This document shows, piece by piece, positions 26,048-38,959 of a stretch of 64,000 bases of DNA (position 1 is its first letter; each line of letters begins with the position of its first letter). Under the pieces are notes generated by a model. It did not search any database. It saw only the letters and a program-made list of their open reading frames with translations, and had not been told where the DNA came from. This DNA is from Neoconidiobolus thromboides FSU 785 (Eukaryota; Entomophthoromycota; Entomophthoromycetes; Entomophthorales; Neoconidiobolaceae): positions 259,457 to 323,456 of the forward strand of contig MU626258.1 in assembly GCA_025603075.1 (NCBI GenBank). Reading direction: 5' to 3'. The position numbers and the translations under genes were made by a program.

Positions 26048-27946
26048 CTTTTACTCTTCTACTCAATTATTGCTCATACTTTTTTTAGAAATCTCCCCAC
26101 CTCCTTAGTGCTATGATTAAATAGAATACAAATTGAATTTTATGCGCGCGCAAAAAGGTCTTAAAAGAATAACAATTACTATTAAAAGTAGCAAAGATTT
26201 CCAATTTAATTTAAAAATCTAATGACCTCCAAGTATGGCAAATTTATATCGCATCCCATAAATAGCAATAATCGTTTTATTTATTTTAAAAGGCAATTCC
26301 TATTCGCTTTCCCTGAATAATTGAAATTAGTATGATCAGAGTAGCCATTTTTATTTAAAAATGATAATACCGCTTGTAGTAAGTTACGGGTATTTCACCA
26401 TTTACTAAACAAAATTCGATTAGAATTCTTAATCTATTACTTTTACTCAATGCTAAAAGTTTAATCGGTATTCCTGTTAAAAATTTTAAGTTTAATATCA
26501 ATAAATTGAGATAAATAAATAAATTTAAAATAAGAAGATAAAATGTATTCATTAATGTGAAGAAAATTAACTTGCTCGTCTTAGTGTTTGCGTGATATTT
26601 ATAAAGAAATTTAATACCCACTTACAAGGGTTGGGTGTTAAGTAAATCTACTACATTGTTATAATAGGAATAGATACATCACAAGTAAATTTTTAATTAA
26701 ATATGGTGTCAATATTATTGACGGCAATTCTCTAAATTAAGCAAATTTATTAGACAACATTAAATTTATAGATTCAAGAATAATAAAAAATGAGGGATAA
26801 CTTATGGGTTAATACTTTTAATTGATTAATAATATAACAATTTATGTAGGGATTAATGCTTCATTATTTTGATTGATGGGTTAATATATCTTTCGAATCT
26901 TGTTTTTATTTCAACCATAGCTTACATAGAAGCGTGATTATTATATCTTTAATAGTGATAATTTCAATTAATTGAATAAAGAGAAGTAAATTAAAATTAC
27001 TTTTCAGGATGTTTTTTGCATCAAAAATCAGCTTAAAGTTTTTAGAGTTTTAAGCTACTTGCAAAGTGAACAAAATGCAGAAACAAAAAAGATAACCCAT
27101 ACGGATTTTAAAGGAGGGTTTATGCAATTTCCTGTTTTATTATAATTTCAATATTTAAGTATTTGTATAAAAGTTATTGACTTGAGGTAAACACAGGTTA
27201 TTAATACATTTTTAATTTCTAAAAATTTATATTTTAATGATAAAATTGGTTAAATTTATCTTTTTATGAACAATTAATATGATTTCATTAAATAGTTATT
27301 AAAAAAACTAATGTATTGAGTCCATTTTTTAACAAACAATGATAAATTATTTTATATATTGATACTCAAGATCACTTATTATACTTTAACTTGATTTCAT
27401 ATAACAGTAAATAAACTTTCAATATTCAAAACTATATAAGTAAAGCATATAACTAATTTAAGATTAGTGTTACTTAAACTTAGTTCAGGCAGCCCAAATC
27501 AAAGTGTTAATTAAATTGGATACTTTATAAAATTTGATTTAATATTATTAGCATAAAACTATGAAAGCCAACCTCGTTGATTTAAATTATTCATATTGTC
27601 TTTTGTGGCAGGATTTCCTTTTTAAATTAGGTAAGTTTTGGAAATTACTATATATGGTAATTTATTTTCTTCTAATATTAGCAAATCAACTTACGTCTTC
27701 GTCTATACGATTTTGTAGCTTAAGGGTTTACAACCACTTTGTATTATCTATTAGTTGGAGTTTTGCTCCGTTGCTATGCTCAGGGTAAATTGTAGTGTAT
27801 GTTTTACCGAGTTGAGTTTATAGTTGATGCTAATATACTATTTTGAAAGTGTTTTTAAGTATCTATTAAAAGATTAGTATTATGTTAACACATAAAATCA
27901 ACTCTGTGGCTTCATATTTAATACACGTAAATGCTAAATTTAAATA

Positions 27947-28048
27947 AGTGAGGATGTTTTTTTTGATTTCATCACTTTTTCTATTTTTTAAGCACTATTT
28001 AAATGGAAAAGCTATTAGCAAAATTCTTAAAAAAATACATCCCCATAA
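27947..28048 (+). mobile_element. MITE-like repeat, copy 8
   Basis: Begins GTGAGGATGT and ends AATACATCCCCATA. The core is diverged (AGCACTATTTAAATGGAAA). Confidence 0.75.
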
Positions 28049-28206
28049 TTATTCAATTCTAAATGATTACATTAACTTATTTTTTAATTAGGAGATACTT
28101 TCTAAAAAAAACAACACTGGTACTAAATTGAGAAAGTTGATATTTTCTTTGATTTTACTTAATGATGTGATTAAATTTAAAGTTTGGTACTTTTTATTTA
28201 ATTAAA

Positions 28207-28244
28207 CTATACAAAAATAAAAATAAAAATAAAAATAAAAATAA
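28207..28244. repeat. (AAAATA)n microsatellite
   Basis: About six AAAATA units, just after MITE-like copy 8. Confidence 0.85.
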
Positions 28245-28252
28245 AATCTATT

Positions 28253-28345
28253 TATAGGGATGTCTTTTGTTTTAGTATTTGGTTTTTTTTCGATTCTAGA
28301 TTACATAAAAATGGTCAAAAATGTAAACCAAAAACATTCCTTTAT
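28253..28345 (-). repeat. Possible highly degraded MITE-like copy
   Basis: Starts ATAGGGATGT and ends AAAAACATTCC with AAAATGG between, resembling both family ends, but the diagnostic core is not readable. Confidence 0.3.
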
Positions 28346-31300
28346 TAAAAATAGGGCACTAGCTTGAACAGGCTACATCTATAGAAATACAAATGTCAAA
28401 CTCTATTAAAAAAACTTAACACAGCTATAAATACATTACAATTATTGTGCAAGAAGGAATTCTAATTTGGTTACAAGCAAATTTTATAAAATCTGTTGAG
28501 AAGCTCCAATATGAAAGCACTATCATGTAAACAAGTTTTTAATTTAAATAATATTATGATCCATTTTATTTGTAATTATATGCGGTATAAGTAGGATAAT
28601 ATATTTAATTATTTTTATAATAGTAATAAATTAACCACATAATTAAATTTTATTCCTATATTTTTATAACTTAATGTATTGTTAAATCATATAGTACAGC
28701 TTTTTAAAAAAAAACTATAAATCACTATAAAATAAACACAGCTTTTATTACTAATGATATAAACCATATTAAAGCTTTTTGACTTATTTAGAATCAGTAA
28801 GACTAACAGAACAACTTTTAAAGGTAAAAAATGAAATAAAGTTTATTGGAAGTACATAGTCCTATTATTGTTACAGTATTGTTTATAATCAGTCTATTCC
28901 AAACTTAAGTGATAAGAATTTTACTAAAATTTAACAAATACATTTATTAAGCCTATTCATCACCCTTTTGATATTACTTGGAATTTTAAAGTGCAAGTTA
29001 TTTAAACACTACCTTTTTTGTTTTATTGGTATATCATAATTTATGTAATTCTGTCGCGTTTACCAAAAATAAATAATGACGCTATGATCTAAATACATTG
29101 TATTCACTATCTAAGAATAACTAATTTTATACCACCGTGATGATTTTTTTATATTATTTTAAAAAGGAGGTTTATTCCTTAAAATATTATAATTTTCAAG
29201 TTACGTATTAAAGGCTTTATCATTTCTCTTATTTTTAATAGTTAAAAGTTCTATAAATATAGTTTGTTTGTTCATATAATTACTATGGTAACTTTTATGA
29301 CTATTTAATTAAAAATAAACATTTTGTTATTTTGGCCATAAATGAATAAAAGTTACATTTATTGATTTTTATATTACTTTTTTATTTGTTAATTTTATTT
29401 ATTGACTTTTATATTTCTGTGAAAAATAGCTATATTAAAATATTGTTACTTGTTATAATATATTAGTAACTCAGATTAATTAAATAGAGCATTTTATTAA
29501 CATAAGTTTTGTTCTCAGTACAAAGAAATACTGTGCAATCTTGGAATTTCAATAAACTTAATAATTTAATATCAAATGAAAACAAGAATATACAAATTAT
29601 ATAAGAAATAGAAAAAAAATCAGATGTATTAAAGCGAAATGTCGAAATTAGAAAAAAAAAATGGATATATTAAGGAAAAGGTATTAGTTAGAATAAAATC
29701 CCTTAACTCTAATGTATACGAGTTGATGGTCCAGTTTTTGTCATGTCTTAGCTTTTTCTATTTATATCAATAATCGTTTTTATTTATAAATTAGGAAAAA
29801 TGATCAACAGTTCCTCAATAAACAATCAAACCTCATGACAATATCTAAGAAGACTGTTTCGATCACATGTAATTACTATTAAGAGGATATCACCTGCTGC
29901 TTGGGTAAACTTTAAAACACCCGATCTTTAATAAATTTAAGGAATCAAGCTCCTTTTATTGTCATTGCCTTTCAATTGAAAGATGAGCCCCATTTGTATA
30001 TTAATTCTATATTTAATAGTAAGCCCGAAAACTAAATATGTAACTAAAGAATAATATTTTCTATTTTTAAATTCTATTTGCCAATGTAGTATCCCAATAT
30101 TCTGTTTTATTATTCTAGATTTCGAAATCTTGTTATCTTGTTTATTTTAAAAGTTGAAAAAATATCAATTTAATATACTTTTACAGTATAATACAATAAA
30201 AATGAACATACTGACTTTAGATATTTTGATTTACTAGCTTATTGCTGATAAAACGCAAATGTTATAGGTTTTTAAATCAAATTTATTAAAATCCTCATCT
30301 TAAAGGCCAATATCCAAATAAGAACATTTAAATTCTAGAATATTGAGAGTTTAAATTAGCTTATTTATATTTTTAAAAGTTGTAACTTCATTACATTAAC
30401 CAATAACAAGTTTAAACTAGGATATCTTATGAAATATCATTCTTTAAGAGCTTAACTCATTTAGTAACCTAATTACTATATTTCCGTTTTGTAATATTAA
30501 ATTTGATAAAAAGATTAACTAGTAATGTGATAATTGTCTTCTAAATTCCATTATAATATTCCTAGGTCTTTATAACATTTTTCATATTTTGTAGTTATTT
30601 ATGGACTATTTTTACTAAATATCAATTTATGACATATCTTTTTAATAATTGTTCCAGATATTTTTGTACTTTATTAATTTAAATTAGCTTTTGTCAAGCA
30701 AGATAAAATTCATTATATTGTTGATGTTATTTGATTGTTTTTAGAAAAAATAGCTATCCTCATATTAATTTTCAAATTACTGTAGGTTAGTATTAAAAGT
30801 CAGTTTTAATTTATTTAAAAAAACAAATTAGAATGAGAATATAACTGTTAAAAGCTTCTATATCAGTTGGTGTTTTATTAGAAAAAATTCTGATAGTTAG
30901 TGCAAGGAAATCTGAAACACTATATCAAATGTAGATAAAGAAAATAAAAAAGTGCTAACGCTTAGGTAACTCTTTGAAGGCAAAAACATTGTGATGTTTT
31001 TTGTTCAAAATTGATTGATAATTTTTTGAGTTAAACTACTTAAAGAGTGGACAAAACACTAAAATAAAAAAAGGGATTCCCTCATGTTACTAGCTAATTT
31101 GAATTAAAAATAAAAGGCTTAAAATTATAAAACACACCCATTTTTATATAGTACCTTTATCTCCAAAACTTTATACAGGATAAAAACCAAAAGTTAAATC
31201 ATATGATTCAATTAGCATAATAAAGCACCAGCAGATAGACTATCAAAAACTAACAGTTTATTTTGTTTGAAAATAATAATTAAAACTTAGACAAAATTAG

Positions 31301-31374
31301 CCTCTAGCCCTAGTTAAACTATTCAAACTAAGTTCAAAAACATACTATAGGTAAAAGATGCCAATAACTTATTT

Positions 31375-33185
31375 TTATTCTTTCTGGAAAGAAGTGATAG
31401 CATCCTTTAATTTCCCAATCAACACATTAAGTTTTTCATTAGCCTTTGTCTAAAAAAGAATAAGCATAACGAATTCAAAAAGAATATTGATTTTACCTTA
31501 AAAGCATACGAGGAAACTTTACCGTCATCTGCAGCCAAAAAGTCCAATCTGAATTCAGCCCCTTGTGGGTTCATATCTCTAAAAACCTTAGAATTTAAAA
31601 TCACTTTCTTGGTCTTTCCATGTCGCATAACTAAAATACTATAAACAATTAATTTATTTTAAATAAAACTAGCTACCTAATCGATAATCTCCTTCATTAG
31701 CTTTGCTTTGAAGTAATTTAAGAGCTCCGAACCCACGTTCTGCCCATGCTCTATCGTCTCTATTATATACAAATAATTTCCCATCAATCTATTCAAATTA
31801 ACACAAAACTCCCACTTATTAAAATGGTTACCTCATAAAGAGTGGCTTCATCTTCTTCACCGCTCACACCTAATTACATTAATATTATGAATGGTTGTAT
31901 TTAATATATATGGTTACTTTTGTAGGGCTCAAAGAGAGCACTAAGTCCACTTTTTCCATTGGAATCGTTACTATCTTTAGCATTTACAGTTTCTTTCTTT
32001 TCAGTAATAGCAACACTAGTTGAAGTTTCAGATATATCATCATTGGTGGATTCTTCTTTTTTCTCTGCATCATCTGATGATCTTGCAAAAAGATCAACCT
32101 TAGGGAGTTTAATATCGCTACCTAATGAAGTACTACTACCAAACAAGCTTGAGCTTCCACCAAAGGGTAGGCTTTCTTTATTATCAGTTGATGACTTTGC
32201 AAAAATATCGACGGTAGGAAGTTTAACCTCTCCTCCTAATGATGTTCCACTACCAAATAAACGTGAGTTCTCACCAAAGGGTGTAGTACCAGATGCGTCA
32301 TTTTCATTAGTAACTGGTGGTTTTGCAAATATATCAATTTTAGGAAGTTTAGCATCCCCTCCTAATGTAGTACCACTACCAAATAGAGGTGCGCTCTCGC
32401 CAAAAGGAGCACTACTTTCATCCTTTTTAGTTGCTTCATCTACAGATGTTGTCTATGAGGTATTTTAGAAAACATTTATTGAAAGTAAAATAGTTACGTT
32501 TAGTTTAGTGTACATAGATTGTAAATTAGCAAATTTCGAAGAAGTGCCATATTTCTCGTTTAAGCTATGATATGTTGCACCAAAAGTTCTCCCAAAAGAA
32601 GGAATTGTTGTTGTGCTTGAGACTGTAGCTTCTTCCTTTTGAAATTAAATTAACAAGTACTATATATAATTTAAATCACTTACACTAACTATGGTGTTGG
32701 AAGAGTTATTATTTTCAATTGCTTTCTCGGTAACATTTCTAAAAGAAATGAGTAAATGATTTAAAGAAAGAAAAACAACCAAACTTTTTCTTTGGGTTAT
32801 TAGGTGATTCTCGTTCGGTGTCTTTAGGTGATGCATCGACTGATAATCTTCTTTTGGCATTTTTTGCTGCCTCGCCCCCATTTACTGTTTTTTCATCTTT
32901 AGATAATTCTGTCTCCTCATACTCCTATGACTAGTTAGCTTCCAATCATATTGAAAATATAAAATTACGGCTAGTGATTCGTTTGTTGGATTTACATGGG
33001 CATTTTGTTCTTTTTGAGCTACTATAAGTATTAAATTAAATTTTATAATTAAACAAGAATTATACCTTCATGTGAAGTATTATTATCTTCTTGTTTATTG
33101 GTACCGTTCTCTTTATCTGCTATTATTCTATCAGTATGTAAAATAGTAAAAGACATAGGCTTAGAGTACCTTTCGATCCTCCCAT
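31375..33185 (-). CDS. RanBP1-domain protein (Yrb2/RanBP3 or Nup50-like)
   Basis: Eleven exons: 33170-33185, 33066-33119, 32969-33021, 32785-32924, 32684-32738, 32498-32635, 31918-32452, 31832-31869, 31677-31788, 31497-31630, 31375-31449; 1350 nt, 449 residues. The C-terminal ~120 residues are a RanBP1/Ran-binding domain (SGEEDEATLYEIDGKLFVY, WAERGFGALKLL, RLVMRHGKTKKVILN). The N-terminal half is acidic/basic and disordered, with a likely NLS (AAKNAKRRLS). The middle has about three tandem copies of a ~40-residue unit with phenylalanine-glycine motifs (LFGSGTSLGG, KLPKVDIFAK). This layout fits a nuclear Ran cofactor such as Yrb2/RanBP3 or a nucleoporin of the Nup2/Nup50 type; I cannot separate these. 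One intron uses an unusual GTTTGG donor (at 32784), required by frame. Confidence 0.85.
32085..32420 (-). repeat. Tandem FG/KLP repeat inside the RanBP1 gene
   Basis: Three DNA-level tandem units of about 110-130 bp, starting near 32085, 32195 and 32325. They encode LFGS-GTSLGG-KLPK-DIFAK repeats. Confidence 0.8.
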
Positions 33186-34318
33186 CTTATCTGAGCTAAA
33201 ATTATAAGAGCTTTTGGAAGTTATTTTGCTTTTATATTGATGATAATTAAACTCTTTCTTTTCTTTTGGATGGAACCAATCACAACTTGCAAATTTCTGA
33301 TAGTAAATTTGAACTACGATTTTTTTGGGGTTCCTTAGATCATAATCAAGATTACTTATTGCTAGTTAGGTAAGTGTAGATAAGATGAATATTCCAAATA
33401 ACAAGTATGGACATATAAAATTAGTTAAATATAAAGCATATCATACAGCTATATCCTGAGATATATTTATTATTCTTTAGCTCCTTGGAGTATGATACGT
33501 AAGTAATGATGTTTATATATCAAGTAACAATTTAATTAGCTAAAAAATTGCTATTTTAAGTAAATTTTAGTCTACTTTAATCAAATCTATCAAAATAAAT
33601 TCATTTTAATATATTACTTTATTGATATATTATAATATGATACCCTTCTAAGATAGAAATTCGAGTTAATTATCAAGCCCAGTTACTAAAACATTATCTA
33701 TTTTTATCGATAAAGCATAATGATAGTAGCCATATCAGAGTATTGATAAATTTATGAGCTGATACAATTTTTAAATAATTTTATTAAAAATGCCAGTTTT
33801 AATGTATATAAAATGATACATAATAACAGTTTATTATATCATTTTGTTTATGTAATTAGAAAAGTGTGAAAATAATAAAGTATTTCTTAAACACACATAG
33901 GTAGAGGAAACATGTAATAATTAAAACATTAAAAAATCTTGTAAAATTATAGCTTTATAAAAAGGCAGTAAAGGCATATCAATAATAAATTTATACTTTT
34001 CAGATAATATATATAAGCAGCCTTACTAAAACCTGTTTTCATAATTAGTATATTTTAAGAAATACTTAAAATAGATATTTCAAAATTAAAATATCATAGT
34101 CAATGATATAAAATCAATATTCAATAGATAATTTTACAATGCACATTTAGTCTAAAAATTGCATTTAAAAGACTGTACTTTTCTCAGTTATTTTTGCAAT
34201 GGTCTTATCTGATCCTTTTATGGATTAGCCAATCCAATGATTTTGTATATTTCCCATAATAAATCTTAGGTCTAAACTTACAAACTCAAAAAATAGACAG
34301 ATTTTAATATAATCAGAG
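33186..34318. promoter_or_regulatory. Divergent upstream region, RanBP1 / PPR genes
   Basis: About 1.1 kb, AT-rich. The stretch just upstream of 33185 is open in frame with the RanBP1 gene back to about 33360 but has no ATG, so it is taken as 5' leader. Confidence 0.35.
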
Positions 34319-36385
34319 ATGAAAGGAAAATATAATGGGATCCAACATATTATAACATCAAAGGTATCTCATGTTTTCTTCCAAACTTACCATAAGGTTT
34401 ATTTAAGATCAAGTACACTGTTGGTAACTAATTTAGGTTTTAATCATCTAAACCGTGGTTGTATCATTAGAAGTTATAGCAATTTAGCAATTCTTGATGA
34501 GCCATTAAACAAAGAACAGAATGGCCATTCGTTAGAAAAATTAGAAAGTAAAGATGCCGTTTTTGGAGTGAGATATTCGAAAGAGATATATAATCCATGG
34601 TTAATATATGAGGAAACATTAAATTTTGAAATGGATCAAGTTTTAAAGCCAGACAATGTAAAAGCGAATTTAAGTAGGATATATTTAAAAAAAGAGGAAC
34701 TAGTTTATTTTAATGAAAGGGTTGCCAATTTATTTATTAATTTTTATCACTCTGTTCAACATTTTAAAAAAAAGCTTATGTTTCCAGGCAAAAAGCTATC
34801 ACATACTCTAGTTATTAATTCTGGGCTTGCTAAGGAATTAATTAAAATCTTATTGAAGCATGAGAATATACCATTTGCAATTTGTGTTTATATATCTTTA
34901 CTTGAGAATGCTAAATTTTGTGAAAAGTCTGATTTATTAAAAGAGTATCAAATTTTACTGACGGAAATTAAAAATACAAGGTATGATTCAAAACGATTAA
35001 TAAAGGAGTTAAATGATATATGGAAATTAATTAATACGTTGGATCAAGAAGGAGAATTCAAAGGTAATAGTTTAGATAAGTTTTTAAATATCAATTCAAG
35101 TCATATTTATAAATTATTTATACAAATAAATACGGAAAATAAGCAAGCAACAATTTCCACTAACTTATCAAATAAAATATTGAGTACATTTGTTTCGTAT
35201 GAGGACTATAAGAGTGCTTCAAAATGGATAAAGATGATAGATCAGTTAGAGATACCTAAAGATTTAAGGACTTACAATATACTTTTGCACTATTCAATAA
35301 AGACGATTAACTTTAAGGGTTTTATTAATCACCTAAATAAATTATTAGATTCAAAAATTAAACCAGATACAGTGACATGTAATACGCTGCTTAGTTCATT
35401 AAATAAATTTTCCTCGCCACTCCTTTATCCTACTATTATAAAGATACTTGAGGAACATAGGTTTGAACCCAATGAGTTAACAAGTTCAATTGTTTTACCG
35501 CTTAAAAACAAAATTAAAGATACAAAATTCATTTCATTTTTAGACGATAAAGTAATTCCAAAACTTGATACTGGCTTAAAATCGGTACAGATATCTTTAT
35601 TTAAGGATCAGTTAAAAAATTCAAAACCTACAGAACAGGAGTTTGAAACGATACTTAATGAGTTATTAAATACAGAGGTAAAAAGTGAATGTTATAAATA
35701 TGGAATAATGATAGTGGAATTGATACGTCAAGGAGAGTATGAAAGAGCAGAGTTGATATTAGAAGCAATGATTAAAAAGCAGAATACACCAACAATACAG
35801 ATATTGACTTGTCTTACACACAATTATCTATCGGAAAACATGATTGAAAAAGCAGCGGAAAAGCTTTTGCAAATGGTCAAATTTGGATACTCACCTTCTA
35901 AATTAATGGTTCAACAGATAGTGATTGGTATGTATAAAGGGGGTTTTATTAAACAAGCAAATGAATTTATAGTCAATATAACACAGCTTGGTTATATTCC
36001 TACTAGAAGGATGGTCAATTCACAACTAAATCAATTGATAAAAGAAGATAAATTAAAGACGGCCATTTCAATGTTTAAAGAAATTGTCAAGTCTGGGTTC
36101 GTAGCTGATACCTGTACTTATAATATTTTATTAAAAGGAGGAATCAATCAAAAAGATTATTATTTGGTAAGGAGTTTAATTAATGAAATGACAGAAAATC
36201 AAATCCCGATGGATCAAATCACTTTTATGGAATTATTTAAAGGATCTTATTATGACTTTAATCATAGTTTAGCTGCTCAATTTTATAATAAATTGAAAGA
36301 ATCGTCCTTCTTATTAGATCATAGAGTCAAACATCATTTACATAAACATCAACGTATTAATCTTCATGTTACTAATAAAAAATAA
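34319..36385 (+). CDS. Pentatricopeptide repeat protein, mitochondrial
   Basis: Single exon, 688 residues. The N-terminus is basic and lacks acidic residues for about 45 positions (MKGKYNGIQHIITSKVSHVF...), as in matrix targeting. Several 35-residue PPR motifs can be read, such as LRTYNILLHYSIKTINFKGF, KPDTVTCNTLLSSLNKFSS, TPTIQILTCLTHNYLSENMI, YIPTRRMVNSQLNQLIKEDK, FVADTCTYNILLKGGINQKD and IPMDQITFMELFKGSY. PPR proteins bind organelle RNA one base per repeat and act in mRNA stability, splicing or translation. The RNA target is unknown. The lack of introns in a 2-kb gene is unlike most conserved housekeeping genes around it. PPR proteins diverge quickly, so orthology cannot be fixed by eye. 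Confidence 0.88.
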   Translation: MKGKYNGIQHIITSKVSHVFFQTYHKVYLRSSTLLVTNLGFNHLNRGCIIRSYSNLAILDEPLNKEQNGHSLEKLESKDAVFGVRYSKEIYNPWLIYEETLNFEMDQVLKPDNVKANLSRIYLKKEELVYFNERVANLFINFYHSVQHFKKKLMFPGKKLSHTLVINSGLAKELIKILLKHENIPFAICVYISLLENAKFCEKSDLLKEYQILLTEIKNTRYDSKRLIKELNDIWKLINTLDQEGEFKGNSLDKFLNINSSHIYKLFIQINTENKQATISTNLSNKILSTFVSYEDYKSASKWIKMIDQLEIPKDLRTYNILLHYSIKTINFKGFINHLNKLLDSKIKPDTVTCNTLLSSLNKFSSPLLYPTIIKILEEHRFEPNELTSSIVLPLKNKIKDTKFISFLDDKVIPKLDTGLKSVQISLFKDQLKNSKPTEQEFETILNELLNTEVKSECYKYGIMIVELIRQGEYERAELILEAMIKKQNTPTIQILTCLTHNYLSENMIEKAAEKLLQMVKFGYSPSKLMVQQIVIGMYKGGFIKQANEFIVNITQLGYIPTRRMVNSQLNQLIKEDKLKTAISMFKEIVKSGFVADTCTYNILLKGGINQKDYYLVRSLINEMTENQIPMDQITFMELFKGSYYDFNHSLAAQFYNKLKESSFLLDHRVKHHLHKHQRINLHVTNKK

Positions 36386-37529
36386 TTTTTTGGATTTTAC
36401 TTAAGTGCTATTTATAACATCATTAATTTTAAATTTATTTTATACTATTTCTATAAATATTCGAAATTTTATATTATTTGAGTTTGGATCCGTTTTTGTA
36501 TATAGAATTAAGCTAAAGAGTAGATTAAGCTTTTATAAATTAAAATGTTAATCATAAAGTACTTTCAATGTTATTTGTGGTGTTATCTATTTTTACACTG
36601 TTGAGTCTGAGTTCAAACCCTTTTGGTTGTATGTGCTTTGTGAGTAGATATAGTTGATTAGCCGATTTAAGCCAATAAAATATTAAAAAATAGTGACTGT
36701 AGCTTTACTCATTCGTAACCGTAATCAATACAAGTCAGTCATGACCACTCAGAATAGACATCTTACCGTAAAAGTAATAGAATAGAATGCATTTACTTGA
36801 TTTCACATTTTAATAGTTTTTTAAATTTTACACTGAATGAAAAATGGAAAAACTAAAAAAGCAAAGGGCATTTCCATATTTTATTTGGCCAATGGGGAAA
36901 TTACAGATAGAAAATAGAATAGTAGATTAAATAATAGCTTTATAAATATTTATCTAGTATGTTAGCATCATGAGAGAGATAAATACTGTATTATAAGAAT
37001 CTAATCTAGATATATAAATATGAGGATAGTGTTTTGATGGAGGAGAATAATAATCAATTACTCCATGCTTAGTAAAATTCATTATAAATTGTAACCTCAA
37101 TTTATTTTCAACTTCAAATAAATTAAATTTCCAAAATTACAGTTGAAATTTCAAATTCATCTATTACCATGGAAACAAAATTCTACTTGTATATAAATTA
37201 TCATAAACTATCCAAACTAGTTCTAACTGTTATAAAATAGTTTAAACAAAATTGAAATTAATAATATATATCAAGTAATAGTCTATTAATAACTATGATA
37301 ATATTCCAAAATCACACTGTTCTTCCCAGTGGCTTCAAGTAAATGAATTCTTAAATGAATTATTACGTCATAAACTAACTTCCGAAAAATCCAAGTTAAG
37401 TTTAAAACAATTAATAGAATATTTTCTGAAACATACCATTAATTATATTTTTTATTAAAAAAAGTCTTAAGCTTCTTTCTTCCACTTAATTTAACATTAA
37501 ACAAAATACAAATCAGTAATAAAATTATC
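36386..37529. other. Intergenic gap with possible degraded repeat
   Basis: About 1.1 kb of AT-rich DNA. A possible degraded member of the MITE-like family lies at about 36810-36885; otherwise nothing was recognised. Confidence 0.4.
36810..36885. repeat. Possible degraded palindromic MITE-like copy
   Basis: The left half (TTGATTTCACATTTTAATAG) resembles the forward family. The right half (AAAAATGGAAAAAC... CATTTCCATATT) resembles the reverse family. The diagnostic core is absent. Confidence 0.25.
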
Positions 37530-38751
37530 ATGGAAGAAAACAAAACCAATCCATCCAATCGACGATTCTTTGTAGGGTTATTACTCTTAGGTTTTTGTCT
37601 AATTGCTTTCTTAGTCCAAACGGTAGATTTTAAATCATTTTTGTTAAAAACTTAGTTAACCTTTTAGTTAGGAAGTTACTCAAGCTTTACAAAAAGAATT
37701 TGATTTTAAAAACCCCTATTTTATACTGTAAGTTTTTAAATTATCATTCATTCCATATATAATAGTAACTCATCTATTACTCTTTTATTACATTAGTTGG
37801 TTTAGTCATTCTTTTTATATGTTAGTATATCCATTAGATCTTTTGTTTAAAAAAATAGTTAAATCAAAAAATATAAGAGATAGTCATAATAAGATAAAGT
37901 CTGAAGTTGAGGGACTTGAAAGGGAACATTTTGATAGTAGTAATCGATTTTTTAATGGAAGCTTTACATTGTTAAAGGCAGTAATATTGATTGCATGTGT
38001 ATTAACTTTAGGGGCTTATTTATGGTATGTAGCAGTTGGCTTAACTTCAATGTCGAGTTTAACAGCTATTTATAATACTTCTTGTTTTTTTGCTTATTTA
38101 TTTTCAGTGTTATTTAAGTTAGAAAGTTTACATATATTAAAATCCATATCAGTAGGTTTAAGTATTTTAGGAGTAATTATTATCTCTGTATTTAATTCGG
38201 AACCAGATAGTAATGAAAGAAAATCAAGTATAATTGGTAACTCGATAGCTATCATATCAGCTATATTAATTGGTCTCTTTGAAGTTTTATATAAATTTTA
38301 TGCTGTTTCAGTAAAAAATCCAACTACTTCACTTTCTAATTATATTACTAGTTATATTGGCTTTATTACCTTTACTTTGTTATGGATTCCAATTCCTATC
38401 TTACATATCATTGGTCTAGAAAAGTTTGCCTTACCTTCATTAACAGCTTTACCTTTATTAATGACTAATGCTTTAATGGGAGTATTATATAATGCTGGTC
38501 TAATGGCAGTTATAACCCTTACCTCACCTGTATTTGCATCCGTTGGAGTAATGATAACTATTCCACTAGTATCCTTAGTTGATTCAGCTCTTTTAGGCTT
38601 AGTTATTCCTTGGAATTCTTGGTTAGGCGGAAGTATTATATTTTTAGCCTTTATTTTATTGACTCGAGCTACATTACAAGAAGAATTAGAAAATAGAAAA
38701 GACCCAGCAACAAGTCATCAATATCAAGAACAATTAGATCTGGATATTTAG
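37530..38751 (+). CDS. DMT-superfamily transporter (SLC35F5/YML018C-like)
   Basis: Three exons, 37530-37622, 37672-37727, 37797-38751; 367 residues. About ten hydrophobic segments are visible, with the family pattern TLGAYLWYVAVGLTSMSSLT and AIYNTSCFFAYLFSVLFKLE in the first half. NALMGVLYNAGLMAVITLTSPVFASVGVMITIPLVSLVDS in the second half is the EamA/DMT repeat typical of SLC35F members and yeast YML018C/Thi74. An internal hydrophilic loop (residues ~70-100) separates the halves. The family sits in vacuolar or Golgi membranes; substrates are poorly known, with thiamine proposed for Thi74. The second junction (phase 2) is supported by frame only. Confidence 0.85.
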
Positions 38752-38959
38752 TTGTTAGTTTTAATATTTTGTAAATCATTTTATTATTTAATAACTTAGC
38801 TAGAAGAAAATAAAATTTAAAAGTATTAATTATAATACTTATAAAAAATTGATGGATTGACTATAATGTATAATGTAATATAATATTAAAATTAATAGAT
38901 AATAAATAAAAATTCTAAATTTCAATAGATTTATTTTAGTAAACTAAATAACCCAATAT

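Larger units (their letters stand above)
26048..31374. other. Longest gene-poor region
   Basis: About 5.3 kb of AT-rich DNA. Short hydrophobic frames at 26355-26621 and 27561-27788 lack conservation and probably are not genes. It contains MITE-like copy 8, a simple repeat and a possible degraded repeat copy. No RNA gene recognised. Confidence 0.45.

Noticed and set aside
26355-26621. 88-codon Leu/Ile/Phe-rich minus-strand frame
   Set aside because: Composition is what AT-rich random sequence gives; no signal peptide pattern or splice context.
27561-27788. 75-codon frame with hydrophobic segments
   Set aside because: No family likeness and no continuing exons found; left as chance ORF.
33186-33360. 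Open frame extending upstream of the RanBP1-domain start
   Set aside because: It contains no ATG and no acceptor with a supported upstream exon; taken as 5' leader.
36600-36640. GAGTTCAAACCC resembling a tRNA T-loop
   Set aside because: No matching acceptor, D or anticodon arms upstream; no tRNA fold.
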